Source: Phycisphaerae bacterium
GTDB taxonomy: Bacteria; Planctomycetota; Phycisphaerae; UBA1845; UTPLA1
Direction: 5' to 3'
DNA length: 64,000 nucleotides
Assembly: GCA_019636475.1 (NCBI GenBank)
Contig: JAHBXN010000002.1
Span: 434,001-498,000 of the forward strand
Below are positions 28,037 through 40,010 of the stretch, one piece after another; the stretch's first letter is position 1; every line of letters starts with the position of its first letter. The notes beneath the pieces were generated by a model that was not told where the DNA came from, searched no databases, and saw only the letters and a program-made list of their open reading frames with translations. The position numbers and the translations under genes were made by a program.

Positions 28037-28645
28037 TCAATAGCGACGCGCTCGGCGACGCTCCGCATCCTCCTGTGTCCGCTTGTACTCGATGCAATAG
28101 CGCGCCCAGGGCTTCGCACGCAGTCGAGCCTTCGGAATCGGTTGATGCGTCCCTAGACAGACCCCGTACGTTCCGTTGGCAACGCGGGCCAACGCCTCGT
28201 CGATCTCCTTCAAGGTCGCACGCTCACCCGCGATCAATCCAATGGTGAACTCCTGCTCATAGTTGTCCGTTCCGATGTCCGCCATGTGAATCGGCATCAT
28301 CGACAGATCGCCGGATGCGTCGGAACGGTTCGTGCGAAGCGCTTCCCGTTCCATATGATTCACAGCCCCAACCAGTTCACGGCGTTTGAGCAGCAGCAGT
28401 TGCTTGAAAAATTCCAGTTCAGCCGCCTTCAGGCTTGTCTTCGGAGTTGGCTTCGGCGCTTCAATCTGAGACGCACCATTTCCGCCAAGTTGCTTTCGAT
28501 GAGAACGAGACGGCGTCCGTGTTGATTTCAGCTCCGCTCCGTTGGAACCGGCCGCTCCGTTTTTGACAATGGAAGACTTGCCCGACTGCCGTGTCGAACG
28601 GCTCGCCGGGCCGGCGATTCGCTTTTTCAAACGAATTCCCTCCAT
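28037..28645 (-). CDS. DksA/TraR-family protein with a degenerate zinc finger
   Basis: 202 residues from the ATG at 28645; a longer frame starts at 28693. The first 90 residues are basic and Ser/Lys/Thr rich. The DksA-like part has a coiled-coil stretch (F-F-K-Q-L-L-L-L-K-R-R-E-L) and the conserved A-L-A-R-V-A-N-G-T-Y-G-V-C motif. The C-terminal zinc finger, normally four cysteines, keeps only Cys in Y-G-V-C and A-R-Y-C; the partners are Thr and Tyr. DksA-type proteins bind RNA polymerase through its secondary channel; here loss of zinc suggests altered or metal-independent folding. A good minus-strand promoter lies at 28862-28891, giving a 5' leader of about 210 bases. Confidence 0.8.
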   Translation of the reverse strand: MEGIRLKKRIAGPASRSTRQSGKSSIVKNGAAGSNGAELKSTRTPSRSHRKQLGGNGASQIEAPKPTPKTSLKAAELEFFKQLLLLKRRELVGAVNHMEREALRTNRSDASGDLSMMPIHMADIGTDNYEQEFTIGLIAGERATLKEIDEALARVANGTYGVCLGTHQPIPKARLRAKPWARYCIEYKRTQEDAERRRARRY

Positions 28646-28966
28646 ATCGACGGCGCAAAGGCCGTCATAACCGCGGGCATCGTGCCTCCGCACAGCGCGT
28701 CAGCCTCCTGCCGATACGCCCGCTACGCTGACATTGCGCCGAATCACTTCCTCTCCAGCGGAACGGGCGGGGGAACATGGCCCAAGCGCCCCGATTTCAA
28801 CCCGGCCGGACTGATTCGTTACGCAATCCCGAAGCGATGACTAGGCGCTTCGAGCCTCGTCAGTATACTTGCACACTGCCGCGGAAGTCAATGGTTTGAC
28901 AGGTCCGACAATCATCCAGTTCACGGCCCCCCGGTGCCGCTCATGCACGGCCTCCGGTAGCGTGCC
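28646..28966. other. Divergent intergenic region between the DksA-like gene and tgt
   Basis: 321 bases without a gene. It contains the minus-strand promoter described separately and the leader of the DksA-like gene. No tgt promoter was identified. Confidence 0.4.
28862..28891 (-). promoter_or_regulatory. Sigma-70-type promoter for the DksA-like gene
   Basis: On the minus strand TTGACT (28886-28891) and TATACT (28862-28867), both five of six to consensus, with an 18-base spacer. The start site would be near 28855, about 210 bases before the ATG at 28645, so the leader is long. Confidence 0.55.
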
Positions 28967-30139
28967 ATGATAACGGCACTGACCGCGAGAAAGTATTCCG
29001 ACGACTTGTTCGAATTCGACGCCATTCATAACGACCGCGGCACACGCGCCCGTATCGGCCGATTCGCCACACCGCACGGCACAATCGATACACCTGTCTT
29101 TATGCCCGTCGGCACAAGAGGAAGCGTCAAGGGCATCTTGCCCGAACAACTCCGGCAGGTCGGCTCGTCCATCATTCTCGCGAACACCTATCACCTCGCG
29201 CTTCGGCCCGGATCACAGACCGTTCGCGATCTCGGCGGCCTTCATCGCTTCATGTCGTGGGACGGCCCCATCCTCACCGACAGCGGCGGGTTCCAGATCT
29301 TCAGCCTCGCCACGCTTAATGCCATCGATGACGACGGCGTCTCCTTCAAATCGCATATCGACGGCGCGCTGATGCGCCTCGATCCTGCCAGCGCCGTCGC
29401 CATCCAGCAGGAACTCGGTGCTGACATCATCATGGCATTTGATCAATGCCCTGCCCTTCCCGCCACACCCGACGCCCTCAGCCTCGCCGTCGAAAGAACC
29501 ATCCGGTGGGCCGCGGAGTGCAAATCCGCATGGACCTCCTCGGCTCAGGCCCTTTTCGGAATCGTGCAGGGCGGGCTCGACCTGGATCTCCGGCGCCGTT
29601 GCCTCGACGCACTCGTCCACATCGGATTTCCCGGCTACGCCATCGGCGGATTGTCGGTCGGCGAGTCAACCGGCGACATGGCGACCTGTCTCAACGCATT
29701 TGCACACCTGATGCCCTCGGACCGCCCCCGGTACCTCATGGGAGTCGGCCGACCGCTCGACATCATTCGTGCCGTCGCCGCGGGAGTGGACATGTTCGAT
29801 TGCGTCATGCCCACCCGAAACGGCCGCAACTCCTTCGCATTCACCGACGCAGGCTTTGTGAGGCTGCGCAACGCAAGGTACCGCCTCGATGAGCGGCCGC
29901 TCGACGAAACCTGCGATTGCCCCTGCTGCAAACAATTCACACGAGCCTACCTGCGACATCTTTTCCTGGCGGACGAGATGCTCGGCCCAATACTGGTCTC
30001 ACTCCACAATATCGCTTACTATCACCGGTGGATGCGGCGCATTCGCGACGCCATTCGACAAGATGCCCTGGCGGACATGCTTCGAGAGGCTGAGAACTCC
30101 GCGGCCGCCGGTTCGCCCCTTTCCGAGGCCCCCGAATGA
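28967..30139 (+). CDS. tgt: tRNA-guanine transglycosylase
   Basis: 390 residues. It exchanges guanine 34 of tRNAs with G-U-N anticodons for preQ1 on the path to queuosine. Visible: T-P-V-F-M-P-V-G-T, L-T-D-S-G-G-F-Q-I-F-S (catalytic Asp), F-G-I-V-Q-G-G, G-V-D-M-F-D-C-V-M-P-T-R (nucleophile Asp) and the zinc site C-D-C-P-C-C followed by His in L-H-N. All catalytic residues are present. The stop overlaps the yajC start as ATGA (30136-30139), the usual tgt-yajC pairing; secD/secF, which often follow, are not here. Confidence 0.95.
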   Translation: MITALTARKYSDDLFEFDAIHNDRGTRARIGRFATPHGTIDTPVFMPVGTRGSVKGILPEQLRQVGSSIILANTYHLALRPGSQTVRDLGGLHRFMSWDGPILTDSGGFQIFSLATLNAIDDDGVSFKSHIDGALMRLDPASAVAIQQELGADIIMAFDQCPALPATPDALSLAVERTIRWAAECKSAWTSSAQALFGIVQGGLDLDLRRRCLDALVHIGFPGYAIGGLSVGESTGDMATCLNAFAHLMPSDRPRYLMGVGRPLDIIRAVAAGVDMFDCVMPTRNGRNSFAFTDAGFVRLRNARYRLDERPLDETCDCPCCKQFTRAYLRHLFLADEMLGPILVSLHNIAYYHRWMRRIRDAIRQDALADMLREAENSAAAGSPLSEAPE

Positions 30140-30525
30140 TCGACACCCTCGCACTACTCGCACAAACGACATCAGCCCCGACTTCCCCGCAACCGGCGCC
30201 GGGATTCTTCGACATGTTTCCGTTGCCGCTCATGGTCGGCATGTTTGCAATCGTCTATTTCCTGATGATCCGGCCTCAGTCCAAAGAGCGAAAAAAACGC
30301 GAATCCATGCTCAGTGCGATCAAGAAGAACGACCGCGTCATCACGATCGGCGGCATCATGGGAACCATCACGGCGGTCCGGGACGATGAAGTCACCCTCA
30401 AGGTGGATGAATCAAGCAACACGAAAATCACTTTCTCAAAAGCTGCGATTCAGCGTGTCCTAACCGCCACCCAGGGCGCTGCCGACACCGGTGATGCGAG
30501 CGACGCCGCGAAGGACAAGAAATAA
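30136..30525 (+). CDS. yajC: Preprotein translocase subunit YajC
   Basis: 129 residues, start overlapping the tgt stop by 4 bases. One membrane helix (residues about 28-46, M-V-G-M-F-A-I-V-Y-F-L-M-I-R-P) is followed by the conserved P-Q-S-K-E-R-K-K-R and the beta-strand segment I-T-I-G-G-I-M-G-T-I-T-A-V. YajC associates with SecDF in the Sec membrane export complex. Length and motifs are normal; the Ala/Asp/Lys tail is low complexity. Confidence 0.92.
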   Translation: MIDTLALLAQTTSAPTSPQPAPGFFDMFPLPLMVGMFAIVYFLMIRPQSKERKKRESMLSAIKKNDRVITIGGIMGTITAVRDDEVTLKVDESSNTKITFSKAAIQRVLTATQGAADTGDASDAAKDKK

Positions 30526-30845
30526 GACCCCCGGCGACGACAACCCGAACGGGCCGGACCCCGCAGACAGGGTTGACTTCTCCGGACCGATATCGCCGAA
30601 AACACTATAAACTCATTACAAATCAATGGATGCGTAAATATCGCCCCGCACCCTCGATTCCGGCAGATTCTGCCGACCGCCGATTCACCGCCCCGGAATT
30701 TCGCATACGCGGATTCGATTCCGATTGCGACTCACGACCCTCGCCGATGTATAATGCATCGCGACTCGGCCACCGATCCGCACAGCGGTCGGTGATTCAT
30801 GCAATCTTCGTGGATTGCGGAACTAATTTTCGGAGCGAAAGACTT
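30526..30845. other. Intergenic region with promoter before an exported protein gene
   Basis: 320 bases without a gene. The frame of the next protein is open from 30573 but lacks coding character there. The right half has the TATAAT promoter given separately. Confidence 0.4.
30725..30755 (+). promoter_or_regulatory. Candidate promoter with perfect TATAAT
   Basis: TATAAT at 30750-30755 is preceded by TTGCGA at 30725-30730 (four of six) with a 19-base spacer. The start near 30762 would give an 84-base leader for the gene at 30846. Confidence 0.45.
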
Positions 30846-31319
30846 ATGTCCAGAACACTTGCCCGGCGGATGATCGGCCAGACTCTCATCCTCGGAAGCG
30901 TTGCGATCGCCCTCGTTCTTTTCACCGTCGCTCCAAACGAGGCTCAGACAACGACGCAGCCTTCGGGCACGACGCGACAGCCCATCGTCACGAACCAGTT
31001 TACAACGACCAGCGGCTCAGCCCTCCAGGCAAGAGCGCCCGGCCTTTACACCCGGCAGGCGATCAGCATCCAGGCGGGAACCCTCGACCCCTTCGATGGC
31101 AACATCCCGGACGATACGCCGTGGGTTCGCCAGACTTTCGATATGCTCTTCCTGCAATTCGTCGACATCATCAAGGGACTCGTCGACAGCCTGAATCTGC
31201 TCGTCGGCCCGGGTAATGCGCTCGGAGGAATTTTTAACGGCGGCTTGGGTGGCGGACTTTCAAACGCAATCTCCAACCCGCTCACCAGCGGTGCCGGCAC
31301 CAGCACGCCCATCAACTGA
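30846..31319 (+). CDS. Small exported protein of unknown function
   Basis: 157 residues from the ATG at 30846 (GAGCGAAAG just upstream is a weak ribosome site). A signal peptide spans about residues 1-33 (basic R-R then L-I-L-G-S-V-A-I-A-L-V-L-F). The mature part is Thr/Gln-rich and then has a hydrophobic helix region (F-D-M-L-F-L-Q-F-V-D-I-I-K-G-L-V-D-S-L) and a C-terminal Gly/Asn/Ser-rich tail. It has no cysteine. I do not recognise a family. It is followed by a convergent membrane protein gene. Confidence 0.6.
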   Translation: MSRTLARRMIGQTLILGSVAIALVLFTVAPNEAQTTTQPSGTTRQPIVTNQFTTTSGSALQARAPGLYTRQAISIQAGTLDPFDGNIPDDTPWVRQTFDMLFLQFVDIIKGLVDSLNLLVGPGNALGGIFNGGLGGGLSNAISNPLTSGAGTSTPIN

Positions 31320-31376
31320 ATCCCGCATCAAACGCATCGAATTGATGATCAAACCGGGCGCGGCCAGGGTCCGATT

Positions 31377-33008
31377 TCACGCCGAAATGCCGCCTTCACG
31401 GTGATTCGACACCTTGCGCGCCGCGATTCCGAGCACGATCAAAAGGCACACGCTCGCACACACGATACCCCGGACGGTCAAATCGGCGCCCCAGCCGGCC
31501 GGATGCAGTGAATTGATTCGCGCGGCCGCCCCTTCGTTCCAACGCTCCCCGTAATAGGCCTGGACCATGACATTCAGGGTTCCCGCCCACTCCGCCATGA
31601 CCTGAACGACCAACCAGATCGCCATGACCCCGATCGCCGCGCGTCGCCAGGGCAGCTTTCCCAGGCCGGCATAAACAAGGCAGATCAGCCACGGGAATAC
31701 CACGGCGCCGTACCACACATTCGTGCCGATGTTCCCGACGGCCGCTTGCGAATGAATGGCATGATAGGCCAGCGCGGCCATCATCCCCGCCCCAAGCGCG
31801 CCAATCGCCAGGCTCGTTCGGCCGCCACCCGCGAAGACGCTCCTTCCCAACCGCCTCCGACCTGCCGCAATAACTGCCGCGATGATGGAACATGCCACAA
31901 TCGCGCCGTATAGCGTCGGGAGCGGCTGCCTGATTCCGAGAATCGGCGTATCCAGACCCAGCATGCTCCAGCCACCGCGCCAGAGCGATTGACGAAACAA
32001 CCGCATGACAAAATCGCGACGCCAATCAATCTCTGCCGCGGCTCGCGCCAGATCGGCCACACCGCGACCGGACGCCTCATTCCTGACGGCCTCCTGCAGC
32101 GGCGTCATGACGCCGTGACGAGCAACATTTGCGCGGAAATACGGAAGGGTGATCGCCGCCGTGATACCGAAGATGATCGCCGGGCCAGCCACTGCCCGGC
32201 CCCATGCCGCCTTGCGACGCCACGCCAGCCACAGGCAAACCACGAGCACAAATGGAATCAAGCCCAGCAGGTTCGTCTTGGAGAGAATTGAGAGGCCCAG
32301 CGTCATCCCTGCGACGACCGCACGCCACCAGGACCATCGCGACAACAGTTGAAACAACATCGCCACGCAGATACTGCCGAGCAGAACGGCGAGCGCATCA
32401 TTCGCAACGCGAGCGCAATTCAGCAGATACAGCGGCTGCGTTGCCACGATCAACCCGACAGGATATCGATGCGCGGTCGGTCCGAACAAGAACGAAATCG
32501 ACCCCAACGCGACTGCCACAGCCGCCGCACACAGCCATACATTCACCAATCGCAAACCGGTAATGGCCGGAAGCATGCCGCCGTCCGCCTTCAGTCCGGC
32601 ATAGAGCGGTGCAACAAGCCGGTAGTACAAAGGCGGCTGCTGCGCCTGATACAACGGAAGATCGCGCGCATCAGGAACGAGCGTCGGAGGTTCGTTGAGG
32701 CTCCAGTACTGTTCGTAGTCGACTCCGCCGAGTCGCCGAACCTGCTCGGCACCGAACGGGGGGTGCGGATAACGGACGAGGTCGGCATGCATCGACCGCG
32801 GCACGATGCTCTGCCCCATCACCGGCTCGCTGCCATGCTCGATCAAATGCTCAATAAAAGCGATGTGCTGGTATTCGTCCCAACCCTCGAACGGGGGCAG
32901 GATCGACATGACGAACAGGCCGCGCGCTGCAACCAGACAAACGAGCAGCGCTGCGTAGCATCGCCACACCGTCAGCCGTTTCGACAATCCTCCGCTCGGT
33001 GAAGCCAT
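31377..33008 (-). CDS. Polytopic membrane protein, GT-C / DUF2142-like, possible glycosyltransferase
   Basis: 543 residues from the ATG at 33008; the frame continues to 33101. About 11-12 membrane helices are spaced through the protein. Just after the first helix is P-F-E-G-W-D-E-Y-Q-H-I-A-F, an acidic loop that matches the D-E-x-x-H catalytic loop of GT-C glycosyltransferases (PMT/ArnT type) and of DUF2142 proteins. These enzymes use lipid-linked sugars to modify proteins or envelope glycans on the outer face of the membrane. The acceptor is unknown. It is divergent from the zinc-ribbon gene at 33107. Confidence 0.6.
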   Translation of the reverse strand: MASPSGGLSKRLTVWRCYAALLVCLVAARGLFVMSILPPFEGWDEYQHIAFIEHLIEHGSEPVMGQSIVPRSMHADLVRYPHPPFGAEQVRRLGGVDYEQYWSLNEPPTLVPDARDLPLYQAQQPPLYYRLVAPLYAGLKADGGMLPAITGLRLVNVWLCAAAVAVALGSISFLFGPTAHRYPVGLIVATQPLYLLNCARVANDALAVLLGSICVAMLFQLLSRWSWWRAVVAGMTLGLSILSKTNLLGLIPFVLVVCLWLAWRRKAAWGRAVAGPAIIFGITAAITLPYFRANVARHGVMTPLQEAVRNEASGRGVADLARAAAEIDWRRDFVMRLFRQSLWRGGWSMLGLDTPILGIRQPLPTLYGAIVACSIIAAVIAAGRRRLGRSVFAGGGRTSLAIGALGAGMMAALAYHAIHSQAAVGNIGTNVWYGAVVFPWLICLVYAGLGKLPWRRAAIGVMAIWLVVQVMAEWAGTLNVMVQAYYGERWNEGAAARINSLHPAGWGADLTVRGIVCASVCLLIVLGIAARKVSNHREGGISA

Positions 33009-33106
33009 CGTCGCGAAAGTTAACCGAAAACTCCACGCGTGCGAGAACCCATTCCACTCGACTGATTCTCCGAGCCGGATCTCGGGTATGATGTCGCGCA
33101 AAATCG

Positions 33107-33691
33107 ATGATCGACGAGCCCCTGCCAGTCTGCCCGCAGTGCGAATATGCGCTCACCGGCCTGCCTCCGCCGCATCGCTGCCCGGAATGCGGCTTCGAGT
33201 ATGACGAGCGATCCCGCGCATGGTATGCGCCTGTCCGTTCCCATTATTTGATCGAATACATCGGTCCGGTCGTCGCCGTCGGGCTGATTGGGCTTGGGCT
33301 TGGGCCCATCTTCGTCAACGGGATCAGCCGACCGGCCCATCTGATATTCGTCGCCCTCCTGATGCTCGCAGTCGCGGGGATCGTTCGGGGCGGATCTCGA
33401 AAGCTCGCTTCGCGTCGCAGGCTTTCCTGTGTGGCCATCGCGCCTCGCGGACTCTACATTCGAAGCGACATCGGCGAGAAATGGATTCCGTGGCAGGACG
33501 TCGGCCGCGCGGTTTTCTCAGGGGAGTTCAGCTACATGACTTACCGCGGAAGCGACCAGACCGCCAACATCCCCGGCGTCTTCACGGATCAGGAAGCGCA
33601 GGCCGTCTTCTCCGAACTGGTCCAGCTCGCCAGAAAGCACTACCTGGAAATCGCGATTCCACCCGATTCCCGGGCATCGCAACCGTCCTGA
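33107..33691 (+). CDS. Zinc-ribbon protein with two membrane helices
   Basis: 194 residues. N-terminal zinc ribbon with C-P-Q-C and C-P-E-C-G knuckles and the Y-A-L-T-G-L-P spacer that recurs in planctomycete proteins. Two membrane helices follow (about 48-65, Y-I-G-P-V-V-A-V-G-L-I-G, and 77-94, L-I-F-V-A-L-L-M-L-A-V-A-G-I-V). The C-terminal half is a beta-rich domain with I-P-W-Q-D-V, resembling PH-like/YcxB-like domains of small membrane proteins (weak guess). Function unknown. Confidence 0.7.
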   Translation: MIDEPLPVCPQCEYALTGLPPPHRCPECGFEYDERSRAWYAPVRSHYLIEYIGPVVAVGLIGLGLGPIFVNGISRPAHLIFVALLMLAVAGIVRGGSRKLASRRRLSCVAIAPRGLYIRSDIGEKWIPWQDVGRAVFSGEFSYMTYRGSDQTANIPGVFTDQEAQAVFSELVQLARKHYLEIAIPPDSRASQPS

Positions 33692-33921
33692 CTCCGCAAT
33701 CGGCCATCGCGGCATGTCATACTGGCAGTCGCGAGCGATCCACGTAGCGACTTTGCGGACTCCTGTGTTCATAACTCAAACAAATACATACAGTTATATT
33801 TCAATTCGAATAAGCTCGCGTCTGGCACCGACCTTGCTTTTCGGAAGACGGGGCGATGCGCGCCGGTTGTCTTCAGACGGCGATCGCACCGCCCCGAACC
33901 CAAAAACAGGAGACGAGACAG

Positions 33922-35847
<1,926 letters not shown>

Positions 35848-35918
35848 CGCGACGCACCCACGATCACCCGGGGCCGGCTCTACGGTGACGAGTTGGCCTC
35901 GCATCAAGCAGGGCCTAC

Positions 35919-35950
35919 AAAGCCCACGGCAGGAATGTCGTGGGCTTTTT
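35919..35950 (+). terminator. Rho-independent terminator of dnaK
   Basis: A perfect 10-bp inverted repeat, AAAGCCCACG (35919-35928) and CGTGGGCTTT (35939-35948), with a 10-base loop and a T run (35946-35950). It lies 71 bases after the dnaK stop and, because of the A run on the left, may also stop the obgE transcript from the other side. Confidence 0.85.
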
Positions 35951-36069
35951 CAATGGCAACATCCGGAATTTTCGGTGGATCTCTGCGAGACCCACGGCAT
36001 GACGCACGCGCCGAAATCGTCGCATGCACGGGAAATCGAAGACGAATGGGCCGCGTGGGCAATGCAGGA

Positions 36070-37137
<1,068 letters not shown>

Positions 37138-37196
37138 TCAGAACGCCTCGGACATCCGACGTGAGGAGCGACCAATCGCAGATGGCGTAAAAGCAG

Positions 37197-37233
37197 AGCG
37201 CACCGGCGCGAGCAGACGCGACGGTGCGCTTTT
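37197..37233 (-). terminator. Hairpin between rpmA and obgE
   Basis: AGCGCACCG (37197-37205) pairs perfectly with CGGTGCGCT (37222-37230), with a 16-base loop; TTT follows on the plus strand and CTTTTA follows three bases later on the minus strand. It may attenuate or end the rpmA transcript before obgE. Confidence 0.5.
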
Positions 37234-37261
37234 AGAATCGAAACCGTCCGATCGCGGCCGG

Positions 37262-37510
37262 CTATTCCGTCGCAACCGGCACAATCGAAACGCGACGACC
37301 GGTGAACACAACCCTGCCCTCGCGCATTGCGAACAAAGTATCATCCCGGCCTCGGCCGACGTACATGCCCGGCTTGTAGGGCGTGCCGTTCTGCCGCACG
37401 AGAATGGTTCCGATTGTGACCATCTCGCCGTCATGCCGCTTCAATCCGAGAAACTGCGGATTGGAATCGCGGCCGTTTTTGGTGGAGCCTTGTCCCTTCT
37501 TATGTGCCAT
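37262..37510 (-). CDS. rpmA: 50S ribosomal protein L27
   Basis: 82 residues, with GAGGA before the ATG. The start [16 protein letters not shown] is typical; the N-terminal tail reaches the peptidyl-transferase centre. No processed N-terminal extension is present. Its usual partner rplU (L21) is not upstream; an unrelated exported-protein gene is there instead. It is therefore separated from rplU, while the link to obgE is kept. Confidence 0.96.
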   Translation of the reverse strand: MAHKKGQGSTKNGRDSNPQFLGLKRHDGEMVTIGTILVRQNGTPYKPGMYVGRGRDDTLFAMREGRVVFTGRRVSIVPVATE

Positions 37511-37590
37511 GTTGAATATCCTCTACCGCGTGGGTATGCCCCACTCATTCACCTTTCAACAATCCGATTCAACGCAGGATGACGCGGTCC

Positions 37591-38295
37591 TCACCGCATC
37601 ACCCATTCCATCCGCCCCAGCGCGGGTTCGGCATTCCGCCTCGTGGCCGGATCGCCGGGAAGCGTGTAAGGAATCGCCAGCGTTTTGGTCAGGACGAAGA
37701 CCGGCTGATTCTCATCAGAGACCGGCCGCTTCGCGTCGAACGCCGGATTCGGCTTTGTGACCCGCTCGCCCGACAGGCCGCTGACATAAATCGTGAACTT
37801 GCTGACGCGCGGGTCCAGTTCCGGAAACACGACGACGGATGTCAGGGCGTTGTCCTTGCCCTGCCTGAGTTTCGTAATCGCCTTGTATGGCTCAACGAGG
37901 AAGGGGTGCGTCTTGGCATGCAGCGATTTGATCGCCTCGAAAACCTTCGGATGGATTCCGACAATCGACGGCTCGACCGTCAATCGCGCGGCCTTCTCCG
38001 GCATCTGTGCGGCCTGATCCTCCGGCACCTCGCTCGAAATCTCGCTGACGCGAACGATCTCAGGATGAAAATCGACATCCTGGGGAGAATTGTTCGTCAC
38101 CGTGTAGAGGAAATACCAGTACACCTTTTGGCCGGCGCCGGTATCGACAAGGATTCGCACCGGGGCCGTGGGCTCGAATTGCAGCTCCCACGACACGCGA
38201 ACAGGGCTCGGCTCAGGCGTCGCCCAGACCAATGAATCCGCGGAGATTCCGACGAGCGCGATCAGCGTTAGACTGGCAATCAATTTTCGCTTCAC
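37591..38295 (-). CDS. Exported protein of unknown function
   Basis: 234 residues from the GTG at 38295 with GAGG upstream; ATG at 38340 is an in-frame alternative. A signal peptide covers about residues 1-26 (L-I-A-S-L-T-L-I-A-L-V-G-I). The mature part looks like a beta-sandwich (V-R-V-S-W-E-L-Q-F, Y-W-Y-F-L-Y-T-V-T-N-N-S, V-V-V-F-P-E-L-D). Phrases such as T-V-T-N-N-S-P-Q-D-V-D recall immunoglobulin-like domains of secreted proteins. No catalytic motif. It has a near-consensus promoter and lies upstream of rpmA on the same strand with an 80-base gap, so read-through into rpmA is possible. Confidence 0.65.
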   Translation of the reverse strand: MKRKLIASLTLIALVGISADSLVWATPEPSPVRVSWELQFEPTAPVRILVDTGAGQKVYWYFLYTVTNNSPQDVDFHPEIVRVSEISSEVPEDQAAQMPEKAARLTVEPSIVGIHPKVFEAIKSLHAKTHPFLVEPYKAITKLRQGKDNALTSVVVFPELDPRVSKFTIYVSGLSGERVTKPNPAFDAKRPVSDENQPVFVLTKTLAIPYTLPGDPATRRNAEPALGRMEWVMR

Positions 38296-38744
38296 GACTG
38301 GACCTCGTTCGGTTCCCCCGCACACCGGCGCGATCATCACCGCGCCGCGGCGATAAGGTCTGCGGGGAAACCTGTTAATATATTGTTTTCCCGCGCGTTG
38401 TCAATTTTCGGCGGACGGTGTTAACTTGCGGCGGACTCGAATGTTGTGATCCGAACTTCGCCACACGAATTTCGGCGGGCGGCTGGATGCGATCCTGCCA
38501 CCTTCTGATTATGGCGAACCGATGGCTGAAACTCAACAGAACACCAGCTCAACATTCCGAATTCGACTGGAAGAAACCGACTGCACGAGCAGCGACTGGC
38601 AATTTTTCGGACCCAGCGGGCCGACAGAATCGCCGATACCCGCTATCGTGACACGGACCTGATCGATTGTCGCTCGGCTCGCCGAGGGCGCCGGCGAACA
38701 ATCGTGGAACAAATCGGCGGATACCCGCCTCTGCGAGGACCCAG
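38296..38744. other. Divergent promoter region between exported-protein gene and S1/P1 nuclease gene
   Basis: 449 bases. It carries the strong minus-strand promoter at 38377-38404. To the right, open frames are not convincing; the nuclease frame is open to 38667 but its coding part starts at 38745. Confidence 0.4.
38377..38404 (-). promoter_or_regulatory. Near-consensus sigma-70-type promoter
   Basis: On the minus strand TTGACA (38399-38404, perfect) and TATATT (38377-38382, five of six) are 16 bases apart. The start near 38370 gives a short leader for the exported protein beginning at 38295 or 38340. It is the best promoter match in the window. Confidence 0.7.
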
Positions 38745-39878
38745 ATGCGCCGGATGATACGCCGCAACGTGACTCAGGCCGACGGACGGAAGCGACCCAT
38801 TCGATCGCGTTGGAATGAGCGAATCCGCGCCACACTTGCATCGTTGCTGATTTCGATCGCGATGCCGTCGATCGCCGCCGCATGGGACGAGGATGGGCAC
38901 GCCATCATCACGCTGCTGGCCATTGACGCACTGCCGACAGACATGCCCGACTGGCTGCGCTCGCCCGATGTCCGGGAGCGTCTGGTGTACCTTTCCTCGG
39001 AACCCGATCGATGGCGGGGCCAACGGGACTTTCAACTCGATCACATCAATGGGCCGGATCATTATCTGGACGAAGAGATGCTGCACCCGTTCGGCCTGTC
39101 GGTTCGATCGCTGCCGCGATTCCGGGTCGAATTCACTGACATGATGGCGACACAACGGGCGCTGCATCCGGAGAAGTTTGCTGAGCCCGCCGGGGAAGAG
39201 AAGCCACGGCCCGATCGCGATTACACGCGTAAGTTGCCCGGCTTCCTTCCATATCGCATCACGGAGCTGCAATGGCAGGTCGCAGCGAGCTGGACACAGC
39301 TCAAGACCTACGAAGCCCATCCGGACCGCGTGACGCCGGGCATGATCCGCAATGCGCGAGAGAACATCGTCTATTCTATGGGGATACTCAGTCATTATGT
39401 CGGCGACGGATCGCAGCCGCTTCATATGACGATTCATCATCACGGCTGGGTCGGCCCGAATCCGAAGGGGTACACGCGCGACAACAAGTTTCACGCGTAC
39501 ATCGACGGCGACGTTCTCACGCTTCACAACATCAGCTATGACACACTGAAGGACCGAGTGAAGCCGGCTCGAAAGTTCTCGAAGAAGAACAATTGGCAGG
39601 ACATCGTCGCCTATCTGTACGAAACCTTCGAATTGGTTGAGCCGCTCTACGAGCTGGAGAAAACCGGCGAGTTGAAGCGCGCGCCCGGCAAGCAGTTCAT
39701 CGAAGGCCGCATGCTTGAGGGCGGCGCGGCGCTGGCGGGCGTCTGGAAGGCGGCGTACGACGCAGCCAGGATCGACGAGTTTCGCGAAAACCGGTTGAAA
39801 TCCGAGTTCCCGCATGAGCCGGGCCGAAAACGTGCGCTGCGAGATCAGGACGAGAAGAAACCGGCCGATTCACAGTAA
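38745..39878 (+). CDS. S1/P1-type nuclease, exported
   Basis: 377 residues from the ATG at 38745 with GAGGA 5 bases upstream; the frame starts at 38667. Signal peptide about residues 1-47 (long basic n-region, then L-A-S-L-L-I-S-I-A-M-P-S-I-A-A). The mature protein begins near A-W-D-E-D-G-H, matching the S1/P1 N-terminus where the N-terminal Trp and a His bind zinc. H-Y-V-G-D-G-S-Q-P-L-H-M-T is the conserved zinc-site H-x-x-x-D...H motif. These are three-zinc phosphodiesterases that cut single-stranded nucleic acids and remove 3' phosphates; the family also contains phospholipase C relatives. A scavenging role outside the cell is likely. A terminator follows. Confidence 0.85.
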   Translation: MRRMIRRNVTQADGRKRPIRSRWNERIRATLASLLISIAMPSIAAAWDEDGHAIITLLAIDALPTDMPDWLRSPDVRERLVYLSSEPDRWRGQRDFQLDHINGPDHYLDEEMLHPFGLSVRSLPRFRVEFTDMMATQRALHPEKFAEPAGEEKPRPDRDYTRKLPGFLPYRITELQWQVAASWTQLKTYEAHPDRVTPGMIRNARENIVYSMGILSHYVGDGSQPLHMTIHHHGWVGPNPKGYTRDNKFHAYIDGDVLTLHNISYDTLKDRVKPARKFSKKNNWQDIVAYLYETFELVEPLYELEKTGELKRAPGKQFIEGRMLEGGAALAGVWKAAYDAARIDEFRENRLKSEFPHEPGRKRALRDQDEKKPADSQ

Positions 39879-39913
39879 TTCCTGAATCAAGCCGGCGCTT
39901 TTGCGCAGTCTTT

Positions 39914-39938
39914 GCGCGATTGTGATTCGCGCGTTTTT
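39914..39938 (+). terminator. Rho-independent terminator after the S1/P1 nuclease gene
   Basis: GCGCGA (39914-39919) and TCGCGC (39927-39932) form a 6-bp GC-rich stem with a 7-base loop, then G and five T (39934-39938). Confidence 0.65.
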
Positions 39939-40010
39939 ACGGTGTGAAGTGCGTGAAAATACCAGCCGATTTTTTTTGCCTTTTCACCGGCATGTTGTAT
40001 TTATTAATTA

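Noticed and set aside
33692-33921. Possible CIRCE/HrcA element before dnaK
   Set aside because: No TTAGCACTC-N9-GAGTGCTAA-like repeat was found; only an AT-rich stretch with several weak -10-like hexamers.
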